Shown here one piece after another: positions 1-5,879 of a stretch of 6,476 bases of DNA. Positions within the stretch are counted from its first letter, which is position 1, and every line of letters begins with the position of its first letter. Origin of the DNA: an uncultured Verrucomicrobiales bacterium (GTDB lineage Bacteria > Verrucomicrobiota > Verrucomicrobiia > Verrucomicrobiales > Akkermansiaceae); contig CALFDI010000169.1 in NCBI GenBank assembly GCA_937952875.1, forward strand, positions 1 through 6,476, written 5' to 3'. The notes beneath the pieces were generated by a model. It was not told the DNA's origin. It did no database searches and saw nothing but the letters and a program-made list of their open reading frames with translations. Position numbers and translations under genes: made by a program.

Positions 1-43
1 AGACATGAAAATCTATTGAAAGATATTGAAACGCCCGTTTTTC

Positions 44-865
44 ATGAAACAGTTGCTAGGGGAATCCTCGCACATCTTTATGCTCACAACTCAGGACTGG
101 CACGCACTCGACCAAGCAATCATCTCTCTTCATAAAAGTCAGACATTTCAGGCGCTAGAAGATCACATTCTCCATGTTCTCCCGGAATTTCTCGGAGCGA
201 CCTTTTCGAGCTGGAACGAACATGACGATACACTCTACCTCCAGAGAATCGCGAATTCAGCGAGCCATGAGATGAAAGTCAGAGAGATCGCAGATGATCT
301 GAACCGCTCTATGCCCACGCACCCTCTGTTTCCACAGCTCGTGGATAGGGAGACGGGAAAAGTTATGTTCTGTGATCAAGTGCTACGGACGCGAGAAAAC
401 ATCGATGACGAAGCCTTTTACCAGACCCAGTTCTATCAGAAGGCAGCCTCCCACCTAGAAGTGCAGGACCAGCTCATCATGCACGTCTATATCGAGCAAG
501 ACTTCGGGATCATCCTCACCTTTCACAATGACCGGATCTTTACAGAAAAGGAGATCCTTCTCGCCTCGATCATTCGTGGTCACATCATAGGCCGCCTCTA
601 CACTCTCAAGCAAGAGTTAGAGAACGAGCGGAACCGACGACTCGAGATCCGTAAGGGACTCGCGAAAATCCTCAGCCCCAGAGAGACTCAGGTCTTAGAA
701 GCTCTCTGCCTCGGCCAGAGCAATCGCGAGATCGCCTCTGAACTCGATCTCTCAGCTCGCACTGTGGATAGCCACGTCGCTAACTTACTCGATCGACTCG
801 AAGCTAGCTCACGCTTCCACCTCATTGCCCGTTACTCCCACTGGCTGAATGGCTCACAAAGCTAG
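44..865 (+). CDS. LuxR-family transcriptional regulator with GAF-like N-terminal region
   Basis: This is a cytoplasmic DNA-binding regulator. The last ~60 residues form a LuxR/NarL helix-turn-helix: 'LSPRETQVLEALCLG' opens it, 'SNREIASELDLSARTVDSHV' contains the turn and recognition helix, and a closing helix 'ANLLDRLEA' follows. The ~200 residues before it have the alternating helix and strand pattern of a GAF-like sensor region, beginning 'DWHALDQAIISLH'. There is no CheY-type receiver with a phospho-acceptor Asp and no autoinducer-domain signature that I can recognise, so the ligand is unknown. The start is uncertain. ATG at 44 gives 273 residues and the ATGAAA context seen at most other starts here. 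A TTG at 26 would add six residues. The ATG at 80 begins where family members usually begin, with AGGGGAA about 15 nt upstream, which is rather far. It is the only regulator in the window and lies directly upstream of the exported-protein cluster, which it may control (inference). Confidence 0.9.
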   Translation: MKQLLGESSHIFMLTTQDWHALDQAIISLHKSQTFQALEDHILHVLPEFLGATFSSWNEHDDTLYLQRIANSASHEMKVREIADDLNRSMPTHPLFPQLVDRETGKVMFCDQVLRTRENIDDEAFYQTQFYQKAASHLEVQDQLIMHVYIEQDFGIILTFHNDRIFTEKEILLASIIRGHIIGRLYTLKQELENERNRRLEIRKGLAKILSPRETQVLEALCLGQSNREIASELDLSARTVDSHVANLLDRLEASSRFHLIARYSHWLNGSQS

Positions 866-870
866 AAAAG

Positions 871-887
871 GTGCATCACTGACGCAC
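871..887. promoter_or_regulatory. 17-bp imperfect dyad, candidate operator
   Basis: GTGCATCACTGACGCAC has the symmetric form GTGC-n-TCA-n-TGA-n-GCAC, with seven of eight base pairs matching around a central C. It starts five bases after the regulator's stop codon. Its size and symmetry suit a dimeric LuxR-type protein, and it lies about 155 bp upstream of the next gene. No T-run follows, so it is not a convincing terminator. The operator role is inference from symmetry and position only. Confidence 0.3.
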
Positions 888-950
888 TCACTCAGTAGAA
901 TTACCTAAATCTCTCACTTGCCGCTCATCGTTGAGGTAAGGTGTTATGGA

Positions 951-1010
951 GAGGACTTCGGTCCGCACATTATCGTGTCCTCGTGGGAGGCATTCTCACC
1001 ACGAGGGCAT
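951..1010 (+). promoter_or_regulatory. Structured 5' leader with UUCG hairpin and long stem-loop
   Basis: Two stable RNA hairpins precede the gene at 1043. The first is GGAC-TTCG-GTCC (953-964), a C(UUCG)G tetraloop of the extra-stable class. The second, at 975-1010, has a core CCTCGTGG/CCACGAGG (979-986 with 999-1006), is extended inward by GAG/CTC across one bulged A (998), closes on a 5-nt loop GCATT, and is extended outward by four more pairs including two G-U pairs. GAGGAC (951-956) can instead pair with GTCCTC (977-982), which would disrupt both hairpins. No U-tract follows the long stem, so it is not a classic terminator. It could be a cis-regulatory leader, a stability element or a DNA cruciform or binding site; the function is unknown. 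No convincing -35/-10 promoter was found between 866 and 1042. Confidence 0.45.
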
Positions 1011-1042
1011 AGCTGGTGCCATTCTTCTGACATCTTATCTCT

Positions 1043-1717
1043 ATGAAACAATCATCCCCCGCACGTCTCTTCTTCACAGGTCTTCTTACGAGTGGCCTCC
1101 TAACAGGTGGAACACATGCAGCGCTTATAGTAATCTCTGGATCATTTACCGCTGATTTCACCCCTTCATCTATTAGACCTTTAGAAAGTGGAAGTGGCAC
1201 ATTTAGCCTCACGATTGATGACTCGCAGTTCTCCTCATCGGGCACGTCTAGGCAGTATGTTCCCACCCTAGATTCCCTCACCCTCAGCGGCACCAGTGTA
1301 GAGGCCAACACGGTAGCGGCGATTGTCTCTTATTTTAACGGTGAGTTCAGCGGCTTTAGTATGGGGACGAATCATGGGGGGACAGAAGCAAGCACAACAC
1401 TAAGTAATCTTCCCTTTCCGGTCGGAAACAGAGACGGATTTGGTCTTGTCGTTAGTGGCCGTGAATCAGGAGGGACTCCTAGCACGACGGTCAATTTCCA
1501 TACTCAGAATCCTTCAGACCGCTATGTCACCTCTACGGCTGTTCAAGGTTTTCTATCTGGGCAAGCAGTGAACGATGTGTCGGCTACCATCACACTTTCA
1601 CCCGTTCCAGAGCCATCGGTAGGCTTTCTACTCGTGCTTAGCGCGTTCACTTTTCTCAACCGCAGAAGGCGTCAACTCTCCTTTTCCCATATCAATTCAC
1701 CCCCTTATTTTTTGTGA
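1043..1717 (+). CDS. PEP-CTERM sorting-domain exported protein
   Basis: This is a 224-residue exported protein of unknown specific function. An N-terminal signal peptide covers about residues 1-26: a short basic start, a hydrophobic stretch, and a likely cleavage site after 'GGTHA'. The central part is rich in Ser, Thr, Gly and beta-prone residues with no catalytic motif I can recognise. The C-terminus carries the PEP-CTERM tripartite signal: 'PVPEPS' (residues 187-192), a hydrophobic helix (193-206) and an Arg cluster (207-210). In characterised systems such proteins are thought to be recognised by an exosortase and sorted to the envelope or extracellular matrix. Here 14 further residues follow the arginines, whereas most such proteins end within a few. 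The ATGAAA start has no Shine-Dalgarno. The stop overlaps the next gene's GTG start, so the two are probably translationally coupled. This is the first gene of the probable operon. Confidence 0.88.
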   Translation: MKQSSPARLFFTGLLTSGLLTGGTHAALIVISGSFTADFTPSSIRPLESGSGTFSLTIDDSQFSSSGTSRQYVPTLDSLTLSGTSVEANTVAAIVSYFNGEFSGFSMGTNHGGTEASTTLSNLPFPVGNRDGFGLVVSGRESGGTPSTTVNFHTQNPSDRYVTSTAVQGFLSGQAVNDVSATITLSPVPEPSVGFLLVLSAFTFLNRRRRQLSFSHINSPPYFL

Positions 1718-3585
1718 AACCTTGCACATCTCTGCTGTGTCTTCTTGGGACAATTTTATTCTCCTCTCTCGCTTCTGCCCAAGAGGTCGTTCCTGGTGCT
1801 ATCTCCTTCCAAGGATCTGTATCCGTTAATGGAGAGCCATTCACTGGCACAGGTCAGTTCAAATTCGCCCTTGTTGCTAAGAATCCCTTAACCTCATCCC
1901 CCGTCCAAGCGACTGCCTCCGTCACGAGTCGTAACAACGGAACCATTGAGACCATACGTATTGACAATCCTGGAGCTGGATACACTAAGGAGCCAACAGT
2001 CACGATTACTGGAGGTGGTGGAAGTGGAGCAACTGCCTCTGTTTTAGTAGACAATTTCGGAACTGGTGCTGTAGAGCGCATCTTTATAACGAACGCGGGT
2101 TCAGGCTATACTTCTGCTCCCACTGTCACACTCTCAGCTCCTCGTGTTGCTGAGCAAGGCACTTGGAATAATACTAATGCATTTACGAGCTCTGTATCTG
2201 AGCCTCCAGAAAGCGAATCTATCCCGGTAAATGAAGGCCGCTACAGCGTGCTTCTGGGGGGAGAATCGATGCCTTCGATTTCACCAGATGACCTTAACTT
2301 AGAAAACACCTTTTTAAGGGTTTGGTTTTCATCGAATGGTGTGAACTTCCAGCAACTCAGTCCAGATTACCCTTTAGCCTCAACTCCTTTTTCTTTAGTC
2401 TCTAGAACAGTCATTGGCCTCCGCTGCCGAGCGAATGGAGAGGATGCAGTCGCTACGGGATTTCTCACAACTGCCAGTGGAAGAATGTCAACAGCGATGG
2501 GCGACAGATCAATCGCCAGTGGGTCAAGTTCAATCGCCGTGGGCTTCAAGTCAATAGCCAGCGGGTCAAGTTCAGTAGCTATGGGAAGCAATACCTTAGC
2601 TAGTAACTTTGGCTCAACTGCTATAGGTTTTTCCACCATTGCTAGTGGACAAATATCAAGCGCCCTCGGCACAGAAACACGAGCAGTATCATTCTCAGAA
2701 ACAGCGATTGGATCCTATAATACCCTCTACACACCCTCATCAAGTAACCAATTTTCGCTGCGTGATCGCATTTTCTCAATCGGAAATGGTAGTAGTGAAA
2801 ATAGCCGCTCAGATGCCCTCATCATGTTAAAAAATGGCCAGAGTTTCTTTAGAGCTGATCCCGGCACAACGAATGGCAATCTACTGAACAGTTACGCAGC
2901 TGTTCACGATAATATAGACGCTACTAGTGGGAGCGACGTGCTCGCGCTGAAAGTCGCCACAAACAATCCTGGCAATGCGAGTAACTTCCTCGCCTTCTTT
3001 GCAGGGAATGGTAACGGCTCCGTCATCGGAGAGATCGATGGTAACGGTGCGGGCGGAGTCCGTTTTCAATCCAATGGTGCCGACTACGCAGAATACCTCC
3101 CACCGCTCGATCCTACGGAAATTCTCGTCGCTGGAGATGTCGTCGCTGTTCGTTCAGGGAAGATCACTCGCGACACCACTTCATTTGACCAGCTCATGGT
3201 CATTTCTACGAATCCCATCATCATCGGAAACCGACCAAAGGACCTCCCAGAAGACGAAAGTGGTTATCACAAAGTCGCGTTCATTGGTCAGGTGCCAGTA
3301 AAAGTCATCGGCACGGTCAACTCAGGAGACTACCTCATCGCTTCCGGTCAACATGACGGGGCAGCTATTGCGAAATCCGCGGACCGGATCCGCACCAGTG
3401 ATCGTGCCCGCATCATCGGTCGTGCGTGGGATAGCTCACTCGAGCCCGGAGAAAAGCTCATTAATGCTGCCGTCGGCCTCGACCACGGACCAGCCCTCGT
3501 CGCTGAGATTAATCATCTCAAACAACGCCTCACCACTGTCGAAAACTACATCAAAGCTCAAACAACTCCTGTGGCTCACAAGTAA
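1714..3585 (+). CDS. Secreted fibre-like protein with YadA-type head repeats and tail-fibre-like C-terminus
   Basis: This is a 623-residue exported mosaic protein. A signal peptide occupies residues 1-22 (cleavage near 'LASA|QE'). Residues 76-140 hold two copies of a 'G-x-GYT-x-x-PTVT' beta module joined by a Gly-rich linker. Residues 245-334 are 14-residue head repeats of the YadA/Hia type ('SIAVG...IASG'), which in known adhesins form trimeric left-handed beta rolls. Later come 'RIFSIGNG' (352-359), 'GADYAEYL' (455-462) and a region with repeated 'GDVVAV', 'GDYLIA' and 'IIGRAW' strands, resembling tail-fibre C-terminal domains. A short coiled coil lies at 597-616. The C-terminal membrane beta-barrel of true trimeric autotransporters is absent, so release or attachment to a partner is likely. 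The start is GTG at 1714 in the overlap GTGA; it gives a perfect signal peptide. A role as an adhesive or matrix fibre is inference. Confidence 0.85.
   Translation: MKPCTSLLCLLGTILFSSLASAQEVVPGAISFQGSVSVNGEPFTGTGQFKFALVAKNPLTSSPVQATASVTSRNNGTIETIRIDNPGAGYTKEPTVTITGGGGSGATASVLVDNFGTGAVERIFITNAGSGYTSAPTVTLSAPRVAEQGTWNNTNAFTSSVSEPPESESIPVNEGRYSVLLGGESMPSISPDDLNLENTFLRVWFSSNGVNFQQLSPDYPLASTPFSLVSRTVIGLRCRANGEDAVATGFLTTASGRMSTAMGDRSIASGSSSIAVGFKSIASGSSSVAMGSNTLASNFGSTAIGFSTIASGQISSALGTETRAVSFSETAIGSYNTLYTPSSSNQFSLRDRIFSIGNGSSENSRSDALIMLKNGQSFFRADPGTTNGNLLNSYAAVHDNIDATSGSDVLALKVATNNPGNASNFLAFFAGNGNGSVIGEIDGNGAGGVRFQSNGADYAEYLPPLDPTEILVAGDVVAVRSGKITRDTTSFDQLMVISTNPIIIGNRPKDLPEDESGYHKVAFIGQVPVKVIGTVNSGDYLIASGQHDGAAIAKSADRIRTSDRARIIGRAWDSSLEPGEKLINAAVGLDHGPALVAEINHLKQRLTTVENYIKAQTTPVAHK
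1939..2133 (+). repeat. Two-copy GYT beta-module repeat within the fibre protein
   Basis: Protein residues 76-98 (GTIETIRIDNPGAGY then TKEPTVTI) and 116-140 (from GTGAVERIFITNAGSGY to SAPTVTL) are two copies of one module. They are separated by the linker GGGGSGATASVLVDN. The 'GxGYTxxPTVT' core is identical in both. This supports tandem duplication of a small beta domain. Confidence 0.75.
2446..2715 (+). repeat. 14-residue (42-nt) YadA/Hia-like head repeats
   Basis: Residues 245-334 of the fibre protein show a 14-residue period, xSxAxGxxxxASGx, in about six and a half units. Two neighbouring units, SIAVGFKSIASGSS and the one before it, are also close at the DNA level: the stretch GCCAGYGGGTCAAGTTCA recurs 42 nt apart near 2515 and 2557. 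The third unit (ASNFG) and the last (AVSFS) have diverged. The pattern is that of trimeric adhesin head domains; the DNA similarity suggests recent expansion of the middle units. Confidence 0.85.
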
Positions 3586-3600
3586 CCTGCATTTGACGCT

Positions 3601-4233
3601 ATGAAATATTTTTTAGTCCTCTTTCTATGCATTCCCACGCTGCACGGACAGATCAGCTCGTTCAGCTATGAGATCGACCCTCTCGTCATTGATGGAGGCG
3701 GTGGAGTAGCGCAGTCCTCCAACTATGAAATCACTACTTCTAGCATTGGCGGAATCATTGGTGAGGCGAGTTCTCTGAATTATAGGATCTCTAGTGGCTA
3801 CGTATCCCAGATCCCTATGGGAACAGTGATCGACCTTAATGATTATGATAGCTGGAAGACTCAATTTTTTCCTCCCACTGCCACCAATATGTCCCGCAGC
3901 GATGATGCTGATGGCGATGGAGTAAACAATGAAGAAGAATTCCTAGCCCTCACAGACCCTACTGACTCCACGTCTTTCTTTAAAGTAGAGATTCTAGCAG
4001 ATGCTACGACATGGGATATCGCATTTGCCCCTATGGCGGATGAAACACGCAGAATCTATACACTCTTCCACGGCGAAGCTCCGGACAGCATTCAGACAGC
4101 CATTCTTGGCTATCTCCCACTCACGCTCGGAACAAGTGGTTTCTTCGACAACGTCCCTCGTTTCGGCGATAAAGAATTTTATCGAGTCCAGATAGATCTC
4201 GCGAGTGACAGCAATTCATCTGGTGCCCCTTAA
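3601..4233 (+). CDS. Secreted protein with TSP3-type calcium-binding loop
   Basis: This 210-residue exported protein has no recognised enzymatic function. The signal peptide is about residues 1-16, with likely cleavage at 'LHG|QIS'. Residues 39-70 carry an 'SSNYEI...ASSLNYRISSGYVSQ' module, a beta-rich pattern that I recall as frequent in secreted verrucomicrobial and planctomycete proteins. Residues 101-122 are a thrombospondin-type-3 or EF-like calcium loop, DDADGDGVNNEEEF followed by LALTDPTD; D102, D104, D106, N109/N110 and E113 are the likely ligands. The last ~85 residues are beta-prone and of unknown fold. No PEP-CTERM or other anchor is visible, so it is probably periplasmic or secreted. 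It begins 15 nt after the fibre gene and ends 21 nt before the lipoprotein gene, consistent with co-transcription. The ATGAAA start has no Shine-Dalgarno. A structural or matrix role is inference. Confidence 0.85.
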   Translation: MKYFLVLFLCIPTLHGQISSFSYEIDPLVIDGGGGVAQSSNYEITTSSIGGIIGEASSLNYRISSGYVSQIPMGTVIDLNDYDSWKTQFFPPTATNMSRSDDADGDGVNNEEEFLALTDPTDSTSFFKVEILADATTWDIAFAPMADETRRIYTLFHGEAPDSIQTAILGYLPLTLGTSGFFDNVPRFGDKEFYRVQIDLASDSNSSGAP

Positions 4234-4254
4234 ATAACTTTTCCCACACACACT

Positions 4255-4773
4255 ATGAAACCACTCATTAAACGCAGTCTGTTCTGTCTCAGTGTCTTTG
4301 CTTTTCCTCTCACCTCTTGCGGAGAAGAAGGAGCAGAGCCCTCCTCTCACTCGACAGAGAAAAAAGAAAAACTCACGCCTCTCACTCCAGAAGATGCAGC
4401 CAACGAGGCCTTCGGAGCGATCACCGCAGCAAAAGCCTATGATGTGGATTGGGCTAAATACCCAGAAGAAGCAAAGCTCTCTCAAATCTCTTCCACAGCA
4501 GAGCAAGCCTTCCGCGCTGCTGTGAAAGCACATCCAGATCTCGCAGAGCTCATCGCGCACCAGAAAGAAGAAGGAATCGAGAGCGTTGAGCGCTTCCGCC
4601 GTATCGGAGCCGTAAACATCGCCGCGCAGAAGATCCCAGAACTCGCAGCACTCGGGAAGACATGGCATGACGCGAACCTCGCCCGCATAAAGTTCATGAC
4701 TGAATGCTTCGAGAAAGAAGGAAAAACTGAACTCGCTCAAACGATTCGCGGCTTCATTGCACGTGTCAAATAA
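4255..4773 (+). CDS. Helical outer-membrane-type lipoprotein of unknown function
   Basis: This 172-residue protein has a type II signal peptide: basic start, hydrophobic core, then the lipobox L-T-S-C with the lipidated Cys at residue 22. The next residues are Gly-Glu, not Asp, so by the usual Gram-negative rule it would go to the outer membrane. After a charged Ser/Glu/Lys-rich linker (to about residue 42) the rest is predicted mostly alpha-helical and rich in Ala, Glu and Lys. I recognise no catalytic motif or named family. It is the last gene of the probable operon, 21 nt after the calcium-binding protein and 23 nt before a strong intrinsic terminator. It might anchor or chaperone the other exported products (inference from position only). 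A 174-residue antisense reading frame overlaps it and is judged spurious. Confidence 0.85.
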   Translation: MKPLIKRSLFCLSVFAFPLTSCGEEGAEPSSHSTEKKEKLTPLTPEDAANEAFGAITAAKAYDVDWAKYPEEAKLSQISSTAEQAFRAAVKAHPDLAELIAHQKEEGIESVERFRRIGAVNIAAQKIPELAALGKTWHDANLARIKFMTECFEKEGKTELAQTIRGFIARVK

Positions 4774-4796
4774 CGATAGCGAATTTTACCATTCTC

Positions 4797-4829
4797 AAGC
4801 CGATCACTTTTCAGAGTGGTCGGTTTTTT
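4797..4829 (+). terminator. Rho-independent terminator
   Basis: CCGATCACT (4800-4808) pairs with AGTGGTCGG (4815-4823) through nine pairs including one G-U, around the 6-nt loop TTTCAG. Six T residues follow directly (4824-4829), and AAG (4797-4799) can extend the stem into the T-run. It lies 23 nt after the lipoprotein stop codon and ends the cluster that begins at 1043. Confidence 0.9.
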
Positions 4830-5035
4830 CTTTAGGGCACCTCCCATCCTGCGGGATTCGCTACCTGTCACACCTTCTCCAAAATACGTCTATCAAAGAT
4901 CGAGCATGACACGCCTTTTTCCTTATCACTATTGCATTCTAACACCTATTCAGACCTTTGCTCTTTACTGATGAGAGAGCGGGCCTTTATACGTTGGGAT
5001 AGTAGTATTTAGACGGCTAAAAAACTCAATATCCC
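4830..5035 (+). promoter_or_regulatory. Intergenic region with a weak candidate promoter for the prodomain-protease pair
   Basis: About 205 bp lie between the terminator and the next start codon with no credible gene. The best sigma-70-like candidate is TTTACT (4964-4969), an 18-nt spacer, then TATACG (4988-4993), about 42 nt before the ATG at 5036. Both boxes match the consensus only in part. Because the preceding operon ends in a strong terminator, a promoter for the next gene is expected somewhere here. I see no other clear structure. Confidence 0.25.
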
Positions 5036-5815
5036 ATGAAAGAAACCCATGCTATTCTGGGCGGCTCGATCGTAGTTGCCCTTGGAATCGGAATTCTTGT
5101 TTTCAACCTACAAGATGAACAATCAGCGAGCGCGGCCCCGCCCATCACTCAAAAAAGCGAACGCCAAGACACTCCCCCACCCAGTCAAAAGACGAGCACA
5201 ATAGATCTCGACTCACTTGCGCGTGAAGTCGCACCTGAGAAAGGGCGTATTAAGAACCATGCTGGGCACATCATCATCGCCACAGCTGATACCAAGGATG
5301 CAGAGAAAACGGATGCTCTGCTCAAAAGCTTTGCCCGCGGCGAAGCTCACCTCAACCACATGCGCCGAGAAAACGCCTTCGTCACGCGCCGTCAAATCGT
5401 AGAGCTACCAGAGACAGTCACTGAGATCGGGGAAAAGATCCGTTCCGGTGAAAAAATCGAGAAAATACTCATTCCTGACTTTGATGGAGGCACATTTGAA
5501 ATGACGTATAACCCGAACCTCATGGGACCAAACGGTGAGGAAAATGGCACCTTGCTCGGCACCATTGCAGATAGGGAGTATAGCAACGTTATTCTCGGCT
5601 ACTACGAAGACGCCACCTCAGGCTACGTGAATCTACCCGATACGAATCGAGTCCTAGAATACATGACTGTTGGGGGAAAACAGATCGTCGTTAAAGAAAT
5701 AGATCTCGCAGCTAGGAACATAGCAGAGCCATGTGGACTCTGTGAACACCACAATGGCCAGTCCCCTCACCCAGCAGGTGCGGCACACCACGTCGCGCAA
5801 GGATTAGGAGAATAA
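5036..5815 (+). CDS. Exported prodomain-like protein, putative partner or inhibitor of the adjacent metalloprotease
   Basis: This is a 259-residue protein with an N-terminal hydrophobic segment (residues 6-25). The segment is either an uncleaved anchor or a signal peptide with possible cleavage near 'SASA|APP'. A Pro/Ser/Thr/Gln linker follows to about residue 55. A helical charged part (about 60-115) and a beta-rich part (about 130-228) come next. The latter, with 'GTLLGTIADREYSNVILGYY', 'SGYVNLPDTNRVLEYM' and 'KQIVVKEIDL', resembles in pattern the N-terminal prodomain of secreted reprolysin-like proteases. It ends in 'PCGLCEHH' (232-239), where C233 or C236 could serve as a cysteine switch, or the Cys/His cluster could bind a metal. 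It has no catalytic motif of its own. The next gene, 64 nt downstream, is a metzincin lacking a prodomain, which suggests a trans-acting prodomain or inhibitor (inference). It starts ATGAAA with no Shine-Dalgarno. Confidence 0.8.
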   Translation: MKETHAILGGSIVVALGIGILVFNLQDEQSASAAPPITQKSERQDTPPPSQKTSTIDLDSLAREVAPEKGRIKNHAGHIIIATADTKDAEKTDALLKSFARGEAHLNHMRRENAFVTRRQIVELPETVTEIGEKIRSGEKIEKILIPDFDGGTFEMTYNPNLMGPNGEENGTLLGTIADREYSNVILGYYEDATSGYVNLPDTNRVLEYMTVGGKQIVVKEIDLAARNIAEPCGLCEHHNGQSPHPAGAAHHVAQGLGE

Positions 5816-5840
5816 TAGCTCCTCTGGTCTGACAACACTC

Positions 5841-5859
5841 TTGAGCCGTGATGGCTCAA
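5841..5859 (+). other. Perfect 7-bp hairpin in the prodomain-protease spacer
   Basis: TTGAGCC (5841-5847) and GGCTCAA (5853-5859) form a perfect stem around GTGAT. An extra G-U pair can reduce the loop to three bases. It lies 26 nt after the upstream stop codon and 20 nt before the protease start. No T-run follows on either strand, so it is not a standard terminator. It may set relative expression or mRNA stability of the two genes (inference). Confidence 0.45.
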
Positions 5860-5879
5860 AATCCCAAAAACACAATCGA

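Noticed and set aside
901..939. TTACCT (901-906) with AGGTAA (934-939) as an operator or hairpin
   Set aside because: Only six pairs over a 27-base gap; too weak to separate from chance.
946..1155. 69-residue + strand open frame starting at ATG 946
   Set aside because: It overlaps the leader structures and the signal-peptide coding part of the PEP-CTERM gene in another frame and has no recognisable sequence features.
970..1311. 113-residue open frame on the - strand across the leader hairpins and the start of the PEP-CTERM gene
   Set aside because: No signal, motif or start context. The + strand gene has a signal peptide and a sorting signal, so the antisense frame is a shadow.
2367..2672. 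101-residue - strand open frame with internal Pro/Leu/Ile repeats
   Set aside because: Its repeats are the mirror of the YadA-type head repeats on the + strand; it is a product of their codon periodicity.
4216..4740. 174-residue open frame on the - strand
   Set aside because: It lies antisense to the lipoprotein gene, which has a clear lipobox, good spacing and a terminator. The antisense product is an odd Phe/Cys/Glu-rich sequence with no motif, as expected of a shadow of Glu/Lys/Ala-rich coding sequence.
4777..4863. Inverted repeat TAGCGAAT (4777-4784) and ATTCGCTA (4856-4863) flanking the terminator
   Set aside because: An 8-bp match over 87 bp can arise by chance, and no target duplication, integrase or other element is near. 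I could not support a mobile-element border.
5732..5743. Heme c attachment motif
   Set aside because: The sequence is CGLCEH; a c-type heme site needs CxxCH with His directly after the second Cys, and here that position is Glu.
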